Source: Owenia fusiformis (lineage: Eukaryota; Annelida; Polychaeta; Sabellida; Oweniidae). Taken from it: DNA of 64,000 nt. The position numbers were made by a program, and so were the translations under genes. This document shows, one piece after another, positions 38,782 to 52,654 of the stretch (position 1 is its first letter; each line of letters starts with the position of its first letter). The stretch is from NCBI GenBank assembly GCA_903813345.2, contig CAIIXF020000008.1:9017278-9081277 (forward strand). Direction: 5' to 3'. Below the pieces are notes generated by a model. That model ran no database searches, had not been told where the DNA came from, and worked only from the letters and a program-made list of their open reading frames with translations.

Positions 38782-41700
38782 CAACCTTCCTTACATGAAA
38801 GGTTACACATTCCAACCTATTTCAAACCATCTGTATGATTATACTGGACACTTTCTGGGTAGTTGGACTTTCTATAGGGGTGGCAGACGGCCCTCAGACC
38901 AATTAATACCCCTACCCCCAAAAAACCATGGGGGTACTTTAATACCACCCAATAAAAAGAATACTAATGCATGTCAGATATTCATTGTTTTATATTGGGT
39001 AGGGCATGTTATGGTTAATAAGTGCCAGAAATTTCCAATCTCTAACTTATATGGTTACCATAGAAACAGTATTTATATCTCGAAATATTCTCAATTTGAC
39101 CCCCTCCCAAATGTGTCCCTTTGTTCTCTAAGTGAAATATTTCAAAATCTGTTTGGATTTTATGGCTGCTACTTTGTCAAAATTTGTAATATTATGTCTA
39201 TATTAACACTAAAACACTTAAAAGTTGATATAATGATCCTATAAATCAATAATATTTATCAAATATAGTCACACATAGCTGCTTTCAGGGAAAAGTGGGC
39301 GTGGCACTTTTTGGTACTTGTGCGCTTGTTGCAGCATTAAATGAAAAATGCAGATTACCCTAACAATAATTGACATTTAATTAGCATCTACTAATGTTGT
39401 GTAACATTGTAATATGTTCATTATCATTATTAGACACTTTAAATATTTTATATAAGTGTTATCCTGACCCTTCCCTATCATAGGTCATCAATGGTCAAAT
39501 GAACTTTTAGTTTAAGTCTTATAGGGTCCTCGGTCTTTTAAGCCTTTCAAGAGTCAAGTCTTACTTATTCATTGACTTGTTCCTAGAATATGAATGGATA
39601 AGTTCAAGTCATCTAGAGCTATTCAAGTCATCTATGCTTGTTCAACAATGTTCAATATTAAGAACCATTTTACCATGTTTACTGCAATTGAAAAGTAATG
39701 AACAGTTCAATCCTTTTGGTATGATATTTGATGCTAGTGTGAATTGCATAACATTTATGATTAAATGAACTAATTTAACTCTGGCTATTAACCCTTCCCT
39801 GGTATCCTTCACATAACCTCTAAAACATCTTCATATCCATGGCCTAAATGGGGAAGGAGGGAGGGGTTACAAATAGTGACCGAGGATAATTTGAATCAAA
39901 GCAAGAAGACATAATACTCAAAACTAGAAAGATTGGAGACCATTTATACCCTTCCTAATATTTTGCCTAATACATAACACTAAAATCTATTTTGTCAGAC
40001 ACTTGCTGATTCTTTTATCAATACCTCAACATCAGGCAATGCATGATCTATCTATCAAATGGATTAAAGATTATACTTGATTCTAATATGGCAAAATTAA
40101 TTTTTCGTATGAATTGCATAGAGCATCATTTTGCAGTTATAATAAAATGCATTCATTCATTCATTGGCTCATAGTTAACAAAAAAGCTATCCTCTGGAAG
40201 GTACAGTATAATTTCTATTAGTATTTAGCAAAATAATTGCAAGATAAACAATTTACACATGTTTCTGATATGCTGTATTTTCAATGATTCCTTCAATAGT
40301 GGTTCGGTATATGTTTTTGAAATACTTCATATAATTCCTAAACAAATCGGTTTAGTGTATGAAATCAAAGTGGATACATTTGTCCCATACTTGGATATGT
40401 TTCAGATACATATAGCAGGTTTATAAATACTTATATTTTCATCAGCGGGCAGATATAGCTAATGTCCCTGCCTGAGAGGGCAGATAAATTACACCTGCCC
40501 ACTAAGTCATAATCATCATTTGTGTATGATTAGCAATGAAGGAAGTAGCATACTTAATACATATGTTAATAATCAATGATTCGAGAATATGTGGATGAAT
40601 ACTTAAAAAACAGGAGAATCCTCCTAAGGCCAAGAAAACAAAATTAGTCATGAATACATTCATGTGGTTGTATTCTTTCTAACTCTGGCCAATTGAACAA
40701 TGTGAACCAGATAAGAGAGATTGATATGGGATAAACAGATAATCCTATAGTCAGTTCATGCTATTAGGATTATCCCTTGGCAAATATAATATATCTTCCC
40801 TCAGGACCTAAGGCCTTTGGCCAATAGAAAATATCTTCCCTCGGGACCTACGACCCTCGACCAGATATATTATATTGGCCTCGGGATAATTCCAATACCC
40901 CGAACCTCATAGAGGATAATCTCTATTTGTCTTCATCAATTATTATTATACATATAAATCGGGATATAAATATAACCTAAAGTAAGAAATCACATTCTCT
41001 AACCAGTAATATTTAATTTTAAAATTGGTGACCATGATTTATTTGAGAATAAAACAGACGAAACAAAGGCTAACAAAAATCTTTAAAAATTTGGGTAAAA
41101 CATAAATATTTTAAAATTGCTTGTTTTTCATCATTATTACTTCGATCTCCAAACCCCAAAAATTGAGTGTTACAAATTGTTTCAAGTTAAAGTATGCCTA
41201 ATTTCATGAGCAAATTAGTAATCTTGTTGGATATTTTTTCCTCGACAATGCCTTATCTAATTCATCTATATACAAACTACTAGATTCCAAATGCTATTTT
41301 ACAGGATGGGTGTTCATGAAAGTAACACTAAACATCAATTTTGTCATAAACTGAACAATGCAGCTAATTGATTCTCCCATCTAAGCAACAGAGCCTCTTT
41401 TAATATATTGTAATTTCAAAATTGCCTCTAATGAAGTTCTTCAATCAAATCTAAAATGGATACAACTGGTAATATCTTTATACCATATGAGTAGAATGTT
41501 TGTTTCTTTCAAATTCATGCTTTCGTTAGAAACATGGATATCACTAATTCATGGTTTTGATTCATATTTAAAATAGTGTGAATTATATATGAGGTTTAAT
41601 TAATGGGAAATTTTTAATACAGGGATTAATACAATATATCTGAGGGAAATACAATATACCTCCAAGAGGGGTTGAGGGTAGAATATTGTATTTCCCAAGG

Positions 41701-43643
41701 GTTATATCTTGTACCCAAAATTATTTATCATATACTAATATACGAAAATATGAGAAATTGCACAGAATGAAATTCCTGCAGGGGATTACTGAGCAGACGA
41801 TAAACCTGGCGATACATAGAGATTATCCTATATGAGGTTCAGGATATTGGAACTATCCCGAAAGGGCGATTATGACGGAGGGGGCAGATATACTATATCT
41901 GCCTGCTCGCAACAGAATGTAAAGCTATATCTGCCCGCTGATGAAAATATAAGTTTTTAAAAACCTGCTTTATGTACCTGAAACACGACCAAGTATGGGA
42001 TAAAGCGGGATATGCAGTACATGTATATCCCCACTCACCTAAGTATCAATTATATTCATGCATTTTATTTACCTATAACACTAAGTATAGGATAAATAAC
42101 TTTTACTGACAAATTATATAAGTGCATGATTACATTAGTCACAACTACTCTCTAAAAGGTTAACTTATTGCATGAAGAAATGTAATTCTTCATGAAGATT
42201 TCAAATATGATATCACTTATTTGACTGAATTTTGAATTTTTTATGATGTAAAGCAAGATCATTTCTACTTGCATCTAAGTCTATTTCATTGTATAAGTCA
42301 ACAATTAATAAGGCAAATACATATCACTGGCTTCCCTGATTCATTTAGATTCCTTGCACTTTTAAAATCATCAATAATTCATATAGGGTTGAACTATTGA
42401 ATAATGAAAACGTTGCAAATGATGTGATAGAAGTTTTTATACTATTTAGCTTGGAAATATTGCTGATATAGTTTTAATGTGATTTTAGGAGATTAAATGT
42501 TCTACTGAGGAACTTTGATTATGTTCAATTTTCTATGATCTTTAACTTAAGGTCGTGCTAAATTCTCATTGAGATGATGTTAAAAATCTTAATGTTGACT
42601 TCCTAAATGTTGAATTCTTTTGATTGTCATGAATTTAAGGTTCACACAAAATCTGAAGATCATCTAGTTTCAAACACAATCTGAATCTCACTAAGTTTGA
42701 TGCGAAAGCAGTTTTACTTTAATCCAAAATAACAAATATGGTAAATTAATATGTGTCTATGGTAGATGCTAGCGTGTAGTCCAACCAGCACAAGTGCTGC
42801 CATCTACCTATCCATTCATCAGTTTAGCACCTAATAAGGTCAGTACTCATGGTAAAGCTTTTGAACCTTGTCTATGGTAAAAATAAATCAAACAGAAATG
42901 TTAACTTGACACGATTGGTAATGCCCACCTTGAAGGGTGTAGGGATAAAGGGAAGGGTCAGGATAACACTTATATAAAATATTTAAAGTGTCTAATAATG
43001 ATAATGAACATATTACAATGTTACACAACATAAGTAGATGCTAATTAAATGTCAATTGTTGTTAGTATAATATGTATTTTTCATTTAATGCTGCAACAAG
43101 TACACACGTACCAAAAAGTGCCACGCCCACTTTTCCCTGAAAGCAGCTATGTGTGACTATATTTGATAAATATTATTGATTTATAGGATCATTATGAACA
43201 CTTTTCAGTGTTTAAATGTTAAAATATACATATTGATACAATTTTTGACAAAGTAGCAGCCATAAAATCCAAACAGATTTGCAAATATTTCACTTTGAGA
43301 ACAAAGGGACACATTTGGGAGGGGGTCAAATTGAGAATATTTCGAGATATAAATACTGTTTCTATGGTAACCATATAAGTTAGAGATTGGAAATTTCTGG
43401 CACTAGCTAACCATAACATGCCCTACCCAATATAAAACAATGAATATCTGACATGCATTAGTATTCTTTTTATTGGGTGGTATTAAAGTACCCCCATGGT
43501 GTTTTGGGGGTAGGGGTATAAATTGGTCTGAGGGCCGTCTGCCACCCCTATAGAAAGTCCAACTACCCAGAAAGTGTCCAGTATAATCATACAGATGGTT
43601 TGAAATAGGTTGGAATGTGTAACCTTTCATGTAAGGAAGGAGT
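38782..43643. repeat. ~4.9-kb palindrome with ~0.7-kb outer arms and nested inner arms
   Basis: The left arm 38782-39478 and right arm 42949-43643 are near-identical inverted repeats. In the ~115-bp stretch I compared I saw two differences. Inner inverted pairs occur at about 40340-40500 with 41880-42030 (CATCAGCGGGCAGATATAGC) and at about 40865-40930 with 41812-41870 (CGGGATA, GAACCTCATA, GGATAATCTCTAT). All share a centre near 41.2-41.4 kb. The inner arms are more diverged. The 149-codon frame in the left arm is broken in the right arm, so it is not a credible gene. Confidence 0.8.
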
Positions 43644-44378
43644 TACAATTATCAGAGTGGGCCGTAGTCTATAGGTCAATATGTTATGTCATTGCAAAAT
43701 ATGTAACAGCTGGAAATATGAAACTTCCTTCAGTGTATCATTCATAACCGAGAAAGCTGGATCATTCTAATTCCCTCTTAATTGCCTTAAAGTGCCAGTG
43801 TGTCATTCTGATCCTAAATAAACGCAAAATGTTTTAATTAACAATGACCTGTAATTTGCAAATTAAAGATGTAATTTGCATGTTAAAATTGTTCTAACGT
43901 CGGATCTGCATAAACTTAGCCATGTTTCACATTGAATTTCCACTCGTGTATTTTTTCAATTATAAAAAGCAAATTATTCAATTTCCAATCTATTTTAATT
44001 ATAACTGTATCAACATTTATTGATTGTGTAAGTTACATATCATTATGAATTTAAAATTTTGAAAAATTTCAGATAAGAAATGCAGAATTACAACTACTGC
44101 TACCCTTAAAACATAGATAAGTTCTGAACTAAGGAAGCTTTTGTCAGAAGTGAAGTGAAACGAGCGCAAAAGAAAGATACTGCCCCTTTAATTTTCTTAA
44201 TTTATAATTTCTTTTAAACCAGATATAATCTGCTATATTCACAACCAGTGATTTATTTTTAATAAGATATTTGAAACTGAGACAGATGTTTCACACTGAA
44301 TCAACATCTTTTCCTCAAGAAAGAAACTAATTAAGTGTAAAGAAGCAAGATTTCTAACAGATCAAATTAGAAGTCGAA
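43644..44378. other. P4HA upstream region
   Basis: Probable promoter and 5' UTR of P4HA. No distinctive element recognised. A non-coding first exon could lie here. Confidence 0.4.
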
Positions 44379-47300
44379 ATGATTCTGAAAATATCATTAA
44401 TAATGCTGTGTATGGTATTTGGTAATTGTGATGTACATACTTCTATACAACAATTGAAGTTACTATATAATGGAGAGGGTGAACTCCTAGCAGCTTTACA
44501 AATGTTCTTGAGGGAAACTGATGCAAGAAATATTGCAGATCTCCAAGAGTAAGTACAGAAGAATTTTGTACTAGAGTTGTCAAGTGGTAAAATATTGTTA
44601 TTGTCTCCAACTTTCTTTGTGGGTGGTGTTCGGCGTCTGGAGTTCGGCGGACGGCTTTCGGTGTCTGTAACAAATGCCGGGAGGTGATATTTTGCTTGTT
44701 TCGAACATGTTACACTCTGTACTCTTTGCTGCCACTAAGCGTGGCTCTCGAGTTTTGACACTTGCATGGGGAAGATCAATTCCCTCTATACAAAAACATT
44801 TAAATATATTTTCTTAGTTATCAGGTAATAAGTATCTTTGTAGATTGAATGTTGAGCTGAAGACTGTGCATCACCAGGGTTACGGGCAACCAGACTTCAT
44901 GTTAAATCCCATCAATCAATTTAGAGCAATACGGCGCTTTAAAAGAACTTGGGAAGGCATTGTTGAAAGATTAGAAGTTATACATGATGGTGCAGCCAAA
45001 GGTAATTCAGTCATATGTGTCATGTGCGTGTCACATGTGTCATATGCGTGTGTCACATGTGTCAATTCCTATGTTATAAACTCAAATACATATATAGGGT
45101 CTACTTTTCTTATGACAGATTTACACTTACAGTTTGCTTTTCTTGTTGGGTTTCCTTAAAGTTTTTAGTCACCCTTCCCTTTTGGCATTTGTGCTAATAT
45201 ATTAACTCTCAGTGTTGGATTTATGCAAATTATGCATAGGCAATTCATCAGCTAGGAACTGATCTACAAGAATGAAACTTATGTTATAAGTTGATTTTTT
45301 ATCGTCTTAATATTGATCTTGTTGCAAAGAATCAACATATTAAAATTTTAATTTTAGACTGTATTTTGATGTAAATTGGATTAAAACTACAAATCACAAG
45401 TTACAACATGTATTACATAATAATGTCTCTCTTGGAGAGCTTCATTTTGAGATTATATAACTTCATATAACTCGTATATTCATATAACTATGAGAAATAC
45501 ATATAGTACATCACATAGGTAAATCGGTAAATCGTGGTATTGATTTTCAGATAGAATATTGCAATGATCTTGGATTAACATAATAATGAGTTTATTCAAA
45601 ACAGTATGATCTTTCTTCTGGATTTCTCCATCTGCAGTTTGAAATCTCGGATACTTGGTTTTCTTAGCGCATCTTTATGTACTCGCCTTTGATTATATCA
45701 AATAATCTGAAGGTCCGATAGAAGTTGAAATAAAGCAAATATCTGAGTTCCATACATTATTAAATGGTTTCTTTCAGAATTTTTGAAAATTGCCGAGCGG
45801 TTAAGAGAACTGTCAATTTGGCCCGATGAAGATGATATTACTGGGGCTTCTGTTTCAATTGAGCGTCTACGTAATGTTTACAACATTATGATTTATAACT
45901 TAATCAATGGACAAATATACAATTTCAAAACAAGTCCAATGGCTATAGATGAAGTGTATGAAATAGCTGAGCAATTGTACAACGAGGAAGATTATTACGG
46001 TGCATCATCTTGGTTAGAGGTCCTGATTAAGATGCTTGATCGAACACACCAAGACCAGAGAGCAGTGCTAGAAAAGTCCTTGAAGTTACTGTCTTCCTGT
46101 CATTACAGGGTAGGCTAACGAGGTTATATCTGATCTTGGAATTCTTTCAGATTATATGCTGTTTTAGAACATCTCGATTCACATATTTTGTCAAAATGCC
46201 CAAAGCAATTTTACCACATTTTTTAATGCAGGAAGGATCACTGAAGTCTAGTGTTGATTATATGGAGCAACTTAATGACTTGGGTAAGTACATATCATGA
46301 TTTGGAGACCCTTTAAGTACAAGGTGTCAAATAAGTCCCGTCACCCTGCTACAGCTAAAACCTTAATAGATGGTACCTAGTGTGATATACCATTGGAAAG
46401 ATCATCCGAAATTATGTTAACTCACCAACTCTCAAGCATTTTAGATAAAATTCACCTATATTTTCATGATGTCTTTTATAGTCAGAAAGTTAGACAGTTA
46501 AAAGAGAGAGATTGATTGACATGTGTCAGATATACGCCAATCAACGTAACTTTGGTACCACCCTTGGTACCACATATATTGGTTTTGGCTGTTGAGGGGG
46601 ACGGGACTTATTTGACACCCTGTATAATGAAAGTGTATAATTATTGAGAAAGAAAGAGTGAAAAAGAAGTCCCATCTGTAAATGATCAAAGGATATATAA
46701 AAAACAAATGTAAATACTTTTTGCGTGGTTGTAGCTATGTACATATTTTAACTTAATTCTTTAATTTGCAGTACCAAATGATAAATCCATATACGCAACT
46801 TTAAAGAAGTATAAATCAACTTTACAAAATTCAGAAGCGAAAGCAGATAAGATAGTTCGACCTTCGGATCCATTGAACAAATTTAGGGATACATACGAAG
46901 CATTGTGTAGAAGAAATATCAAAGTATATTTTATTATTTAAATTCTCAAATATAGTCTATAATGCCTCAATTTCAGCATACTATTATTTAATGTCATACA
47001 ACTTGTAAGTATTTCATGTCATGGGAATTATATATATTTTACATTCATTTATGCATTTACAGTAAGAAATATAAATACGTTTTTGAGATTATATTTTAGA
47101 TGACAAATATATCGCTTATGATATTGACTATTGTAAATATTGATTCATTTTTCTAAAAACCAAACAGAGTTTTTAAACTTTGACTGCTCTTATTCATTTA
47201 GACGCCACGAGAACTGTCTAAATTGTACTGCTATTTGAAGAAAACGCCGATTCCTTTCCTCCCAGCTAAAAAGGAAATTGCAAATCTACATCCGAAGATA

Positions 47301-50300
47301 TCGCTCTTCCATGATGTTATATTCGATGGTGAAATTGAACAGATAAAAGCATTGGCATTACCTAGTGTAAGTGAAAAACGATTAGAGTTTTTGGATATTG
47401 ATAGTCATTATTCCTAATTCTGTACAGTATTTTGTGTATTGTTTTGTATTGAATTGTATTGTATTGTATTGTACTTTTATTCTTTCATATCTTGAAGAGT
47501 ACAATAGTATTATGTTATTTATTAAGAAAAGAAGAACATGTACATGAATAATCTACAATTATTTACATTACAATATTAAAAAATAAATGACAAATATAAA
47601 ATACCATTGAAATACACCTTATATTCCAGTTCCAGAAACTACAGTCTATGTGCACGTGTTAAAAATTATACTATGCATAGATTCTAGTTTCTTTACATAT
47701 TTAAAAATAATGACAATTTAGGACATTTCTGTACACTGGGTCATATTTAGTCTTGTCCCAAGTCGGTCTTCTTTTCTTCATCCTAGTAATAATTCAAGAT
47801 CAGATAAGTAAAAAATACCGACTTGGGGCAAGGCTAGGTCACCTTGTATTTAGCATTTCATGTGTCGTATGCATAATTTGTTTTACAGCTTCAGAGATCA
47901 AAAACATTTGCTGGACAAAAAGGGGACAAGAGAAGGATTAGTCAAACGTATGTAGGGGTTTTAAGTATCAAAGACAAAGAAATTATATGCACCTTTGAAC
48001 AGTATGAAGGACATATTTAAATTGAATTTGATCAAAGATACACGTATGTCATGGAATATGGTACCAAGTATCTGATAGGTGATTATCTCTGCAATAAGAG
48101 ATTTGACGTTCAATGTTAAGTAACCTTGCACTCCTTAAACCTTACAAAATGCACTATTGTTTCTATTGCATATATTCGAACTAGCACTATAAGTAGCAAC
48201 GATATATGAATACATTCATATCCTTATTGATGTATATGTTAAAGGTCCTATGCAAAGTTTGAAAATAATTTTTGTATCAACGAAATCTTTCAGTGCATGG
48301 TTGACTAATATTATGGACAAAATAGTAAAGAAAATTAGTGAAAGGGTCGAACAAGTGACTGGTTTGAGTACTTGGCAGTGTTGGGACTTACCTGAACAAC
48401 AGAGGCCATCGTGCTCTACTGCTCATTGTGAGGACCTACAGGTACGTCCAGTTAGATACAGTACAACACAGAGGCCAAGGTTTTTACTGATTTTAACGCA
48501 ATACGAGCGGTGATCAATAAGTGATGGGCGCCTTTTTACACAGATACTTTTTATAGACCAATCCCTTTGATTTTCCTACCAGTGATACATCATTTAATTA
48601 TCTATCAATTCTGAAGATTTGAAGACAAAATATATAATAAATGTATTTGGATGCGTAATGGTAATAATAACAATAGCCTATAACAAAAATGACGCGTTGT
48701 TATGAAGCTGCACCAATGTGGAAAATATGTGGATTTTCAGCTGCACTTTCGACATTCTTTTCAGTGGCGTTTTCTCCATTGAATTGAAATTTCGCAAATA
48801 ACAGAAATCCAATCAAAAATATATGTTCAGTAGTCTTATATAATATGATATGATGATGTAACATGTATTTAGGTGCTCAGCTATGGTATTGGTGGAAATT
48901 ATGATGTCCACCACGATGCTTTAAGGGTAAGTACCAGTAATTGATTATAAACTAGCCTTTTAAGTTATTTTATTTTAATGTACTTTTTTCAATGATCAAT
49001 ATAATGCTAGCATAAGAATTATATTGGCTCATATTTCTGTTTTCTTATCCTCTACAGCATTATGGCATGTAAATATCATAACAATTTATCTCAAAGACTT
49101 AAAGGTGCAACAATTGGATATTTCATCAAGACTAACATATATTTTTATTATCTTCGATCAAAGAAACACCCTGGATGACCAGCTGATATTTCTCTTGAAA
49201 CGTGGTGGATCTTAAAAATCTATAAGTGGGACTCCCTTTATAGACAACTGAATTTACTCTTCTTAATGCTGAAACTGATAGTTTATCCATACATTTTAAG
49301 AAATTAGGTATGTCAAAGAAGATGTTAAGCCAAATGTTGCCCTGATAGCTCAGAAAAGTAAAGTTTTTCGAATTTTCTCTACAGGCCTTGTTGCCACTTT
49401 AATAAACAGAATAACCAGAAAAAATAACTGTGATCATATTTTTAGGGAAATGATGTCACTGCATTCAACTTGCATTCTGGGGACAGGATGGCTACGTGGA
49501 TGTTTTATGTGAGTGCTACTGCTAACCAAGCAGTTCCTTTACAAAGGGGAGAACACGATACATTCTTTGGAAAATACACTGTGCCAACCAGAAAAAGATA
49601 CAAAGATTTCGTTCGTTATAAACCTGTCACTGCTCATATGATGTACTTTATAATGTATATCGAAAATAGAAAATAGATTTAGAAACTCCACTAAAAAGTA
49701 TTCAGCAAGGTCCTCTTTGAACACTTAAGCTCCATTTAACAAGTCAAACATGTTTGTCCTTCAGTTAACTGATGTCATTGCCGGGGGTGCTACGGTGTTT
49801 CCTATTCCACGAGCAAGAGTACCAGCAATAAAGGTGAACATATATGATAACGTTTTGCATAGATTCACCATGACACATCGGGAAAATAGGCGCATAACAT
49901 TCAAAGAGGAGCATGTGCTCACATCTCGTCTTGGTGTGCTTTTTCAAAATGTGTTGTGCGTAACTTACCCCATTCTGATAGTCATAGCATCTTTCTGTCA
50001 TCTTAGGGCTGAGAAGATTTGAGATGTCATGGTTTATCATGATAAATTAACCCCCCTTTTAATAAACTTTTTCAGGGTGCAGCCGCGTTCTGGTTTAACC
50101 TACACAGAAATGGGGACGAAGACTCGAGGACGTACCATGCTGGTTGTCCTGTTCTGTTAGGAGAAAAATGGGGTATGAGAATCGAATTTAGTCATAATTT
50201 ATTTGTCACCCCTCGATCTCTATAGCGCGGATTCATCATATGATTTGTGGTTTTCATTTTCGCTATTTATATCATTGGTTAGATAGAATTCCCCATGGAA

Positions 50301-50466
50301 GAAGGGGGAGGGGGTTGCCACAGCCACTTTTACTATAAATATTAAAAATGTTAAACTGCTTTAAAAAGACTAATGCTGATAATGATTTATTCCAGTGGCC
50401 AACAAATGGATAAGAGAAACTGGACATGAGTTTTCAAGGAAATGTTCTACAGACCCTTCACGCTGA
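44379..50466 (+). CDS. P4HA: Prolyl 4-hydroxylase subunit alpha (collagen type)
   Basis: Thirteen exons: 44379-44548, 44844-45001, 45778-46109, 46232-46283, 46772-46923, 47202-47366, 47889-47947, 48294-48441, 48873-48926, 49446-49508, 49765-49833, 50076-50172, 50396-50466 (TGA). All phases join, giving 529 residues (human P4HA1 has 534). The enzyme hydroxylates proline in X-Pro-Gly collagen repeats in the ER lumen, using Fe(II), 2-oxoglutarate and ascorbate, as a tetramer with PDI beta subunits. A hydrophobic signal peptide starts the protein. The N-terminal dimerisation region carries NPINQFRAIRRF and is followed by the TPR-like peptide-binding domain with WPDEDD. The catalytic double-stranded beta-helix follows. 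Iron ligands are H425 and D427 (VHHD) and H495, and the 2-oxoglutarate lysine is K505 (LLGEKW). The spacing matches the family, so it should be active. The paralogue (A1, A2 or A3) cannot be assigned. Confidence 0.95.
44590..44700 (-). mobile_element. Dispersed short element, family A, in P4HA intron 1
   Basis: TTGTCTCCAACTTTCTTTGT, GGTGGTGTTCGGCGTCTGGA, CTGTAACAAATG and GGGAGGTGATATTTTGCTTG match the family in reverse orientation. Confidence 0.7.
46320..46622. mobile_element. Mariner-type MITE in P4HA intron 4
   Basis: Inverted ends CAAGGTGTCAAATAAGTCCC and GGGACTTATTTGACACCCTG, inverted over about 28 bp, are flanked by TA dinucleotides. 303 bp, no coding frame. Confidence 0.85.
47430..47475. 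repeat. (TATTG)n microsatellite
   Basis: About eight pentanucleotide units in P4HA intron 6, same motif as at 18700-18756. Confidence 0.8.
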
Positions 50467-50530
50467 GCTCAAAAAATGTTGCTAGATTTTGATTGAAATT
50501 TTTTATATAATGTCATCAGCAATGATCATG

Positions 50531-50536
50531 AATAAA
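50531..50536 (+). promoter_or_regulatory. Candidate poly(A) signal of P4HA
   Basis: AATAAA lies 65 bp after the P4HA stop codon, followed by AT-rich sequence. The position is typical for a short 3' UTR. No transcript data support it here. Confidence 0.55.
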
Positions 50537-52654
50537 AATGAAATAATGATGCTTTAAACGTTGTTTCGATACCTGTTTACTCTTTTCGGTTTTAAAATGT
50601 GATGTTTTACCAAACGCATGTATGTACATTTACTGCATTTACCGCACCATAATACATGAATAGATCATTGGCCGCACCGTAATAGACGCATACTTGTGTG
50701 AAAACATACAAAATTACGTGCTACGTTTGAATTGTGTTGAATGGGTGGAATGTCGAATGGTAGTGATCAAATACAATTATACAAAAGTGTAAAATGAATA
50801 AAGATGCAGAAAAATTACATATGTATAAAAGCTGAGACTATCATAACCATTCAACTTAATGTTTACGTATACCTATACAATTTTAGCCTATATCAGTGTC
50901 AAGGACACAAACATAAAATATTAAAAGACGTTGCTTTTAAATATTTTTTGTCCTTTTATCATGACAATGTATACAATTTTAATCTAGGTTTACTAGGTAA
51001 CGATAACTGTCTCAAAGATTGCACTATATTAATTATGGATTGTGTAAACTCTTTGAATGGGTGACATTTTTGTAAGATTGTCATGGGTGCGTATAAACAT
51101 CCCAGGGAGTAACACATACAAAAAGCTTCAAAAATAGAGAACTGACCGGAATATATGCTTCTTAGTCTCCATGCAAACATACATCGGGAGAGAAGACCAC
51201 GCTTCATATAGCACCACCGTTTTGGAACCCAACAAGTTTACGAAGGCTGTACTCAACCATATGGGCCAACTAAACCACATGGGTTCAAGTGCATCTGACA
51301 ACAGCACTATGTGCATCCTTTGATGGGGCTTTGATCAGTTTGATGGCTGAACAACATGTCAAAATGTTGAAGTAGTGAAAACTAAATTAATTGACTTTTT
51401 ATCATTATTTTAATACCTTTATGACTCATAGCTAGGCTCACTGCTCCTACACGATAACTCACAGTCATGAGCCCACGTGTTTTAGTGCCCATTTGCGTTT
51501 AAATCGACAAAAACGATACAAATGTATTGAAATAAGACGCCCCAAAGTACGCTCAGCAGCGCAAGACGACAATAAAGTGCTTTTTCAAAGTGCGATCAAA
51601 AGGATCTAATATTTCCCTTACTTTCTAAATACCCTAAGTGAATTGGGATATCTAATTAAAAATCGAATATAGAAGAAGATTTAAGATGCATAATTCAATG
51701 TCCTAATTGATAGAATGAAAAAGGGGTAGTTCACTTTTCATTTTTTGCAGAAAAACATAACTCGGCAAAATTGATCGAATACTAATACCATAAAATGGAA
51801 TGATGCAAGCAAAAACTATTGTCTCACAATTTTTCTCAGAATGAACTCTAAACGGTTTCTAAGTCTTTGATGCCCCTTTAATGTTGGTTTTACATGTTTT
51901 ATTACTTTAATTTTCAAAATGTAAACACACATGAAATATCTTAAGAAATGAGAATTGCATACAGTGTAAGATTAGGCAACCGATCACATATAAACTGACC
52001 AAAGCGATAAGTATATCTCTGGCCTAGCAAAATAATGTGAAGCATCTTTAATTTATATTTGTTGTTTTCATGATTACTCTGAATTTGGTCCAATTTTGTG
52101 TTCTAACGAACAGTTTTCCAGATACATGATTAAATAGTAAATTATTAATATAAAATTCATTAACCGGTTGAACTGACTGTACATTTACCAAATTAATGTA
52201 TAACATGTAAGGGGAATTATCAGTGCGACAGTCTTTGTGAATTGGATTAATGAGACAAGTTTGAGTGATAATTTACAAACTTTCTTATAATAATGATAGT
52301 AAATTTGAATTCTGCTTTTGTACTATATCATCTTCTATTTCCCTAACAGTGGATTTCAATATTCTCATGAGAGCAAACTATAGACGATTTGTTAAAAGTC
52401 AAGAATATACAGATATATGGAAGCAAACTTACTGGTTTATTTTTATGTTATGAGAATAGACTGTTCTTTTTGGAGGAACATTTAGATTTCATGATGAAAG
52501 TGGTGCTTATCAAAACACTTCAATGTGCCACAAAAATAATCTAAACATTGATGCTAACTCTATATAAATGTTTTGAAGTGCATAAAAATTATGAAACTGT
52601 ATTTAACAGTAATTAAACAAAAATCGGACCAAATGACATACAAATAAAATAAAA
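50537..52654. other. Spacer between P4HA and the LicD gene
   Basis: AT-rich, no exon, repeat family or RNA gene that I can support. The promoter of the intronless LicD gene is expected near its right end. Confidence 0.45.

Noticed and set aside
38795-39244. 149-codon frame in the left palindrome arm, with a 75-codon match in the right arm
   Set aside because: The frame is broken by small changes in the otherwise near-identical right arm, and I recognise no domain. Shared sequence reflects the inverted repeat, not a gene.
52265-52453. 62-codon frame upstream of the LicD gene
   Set aside because: AT-rich, no domain, no link to the LicD frame by sensible splice sites.
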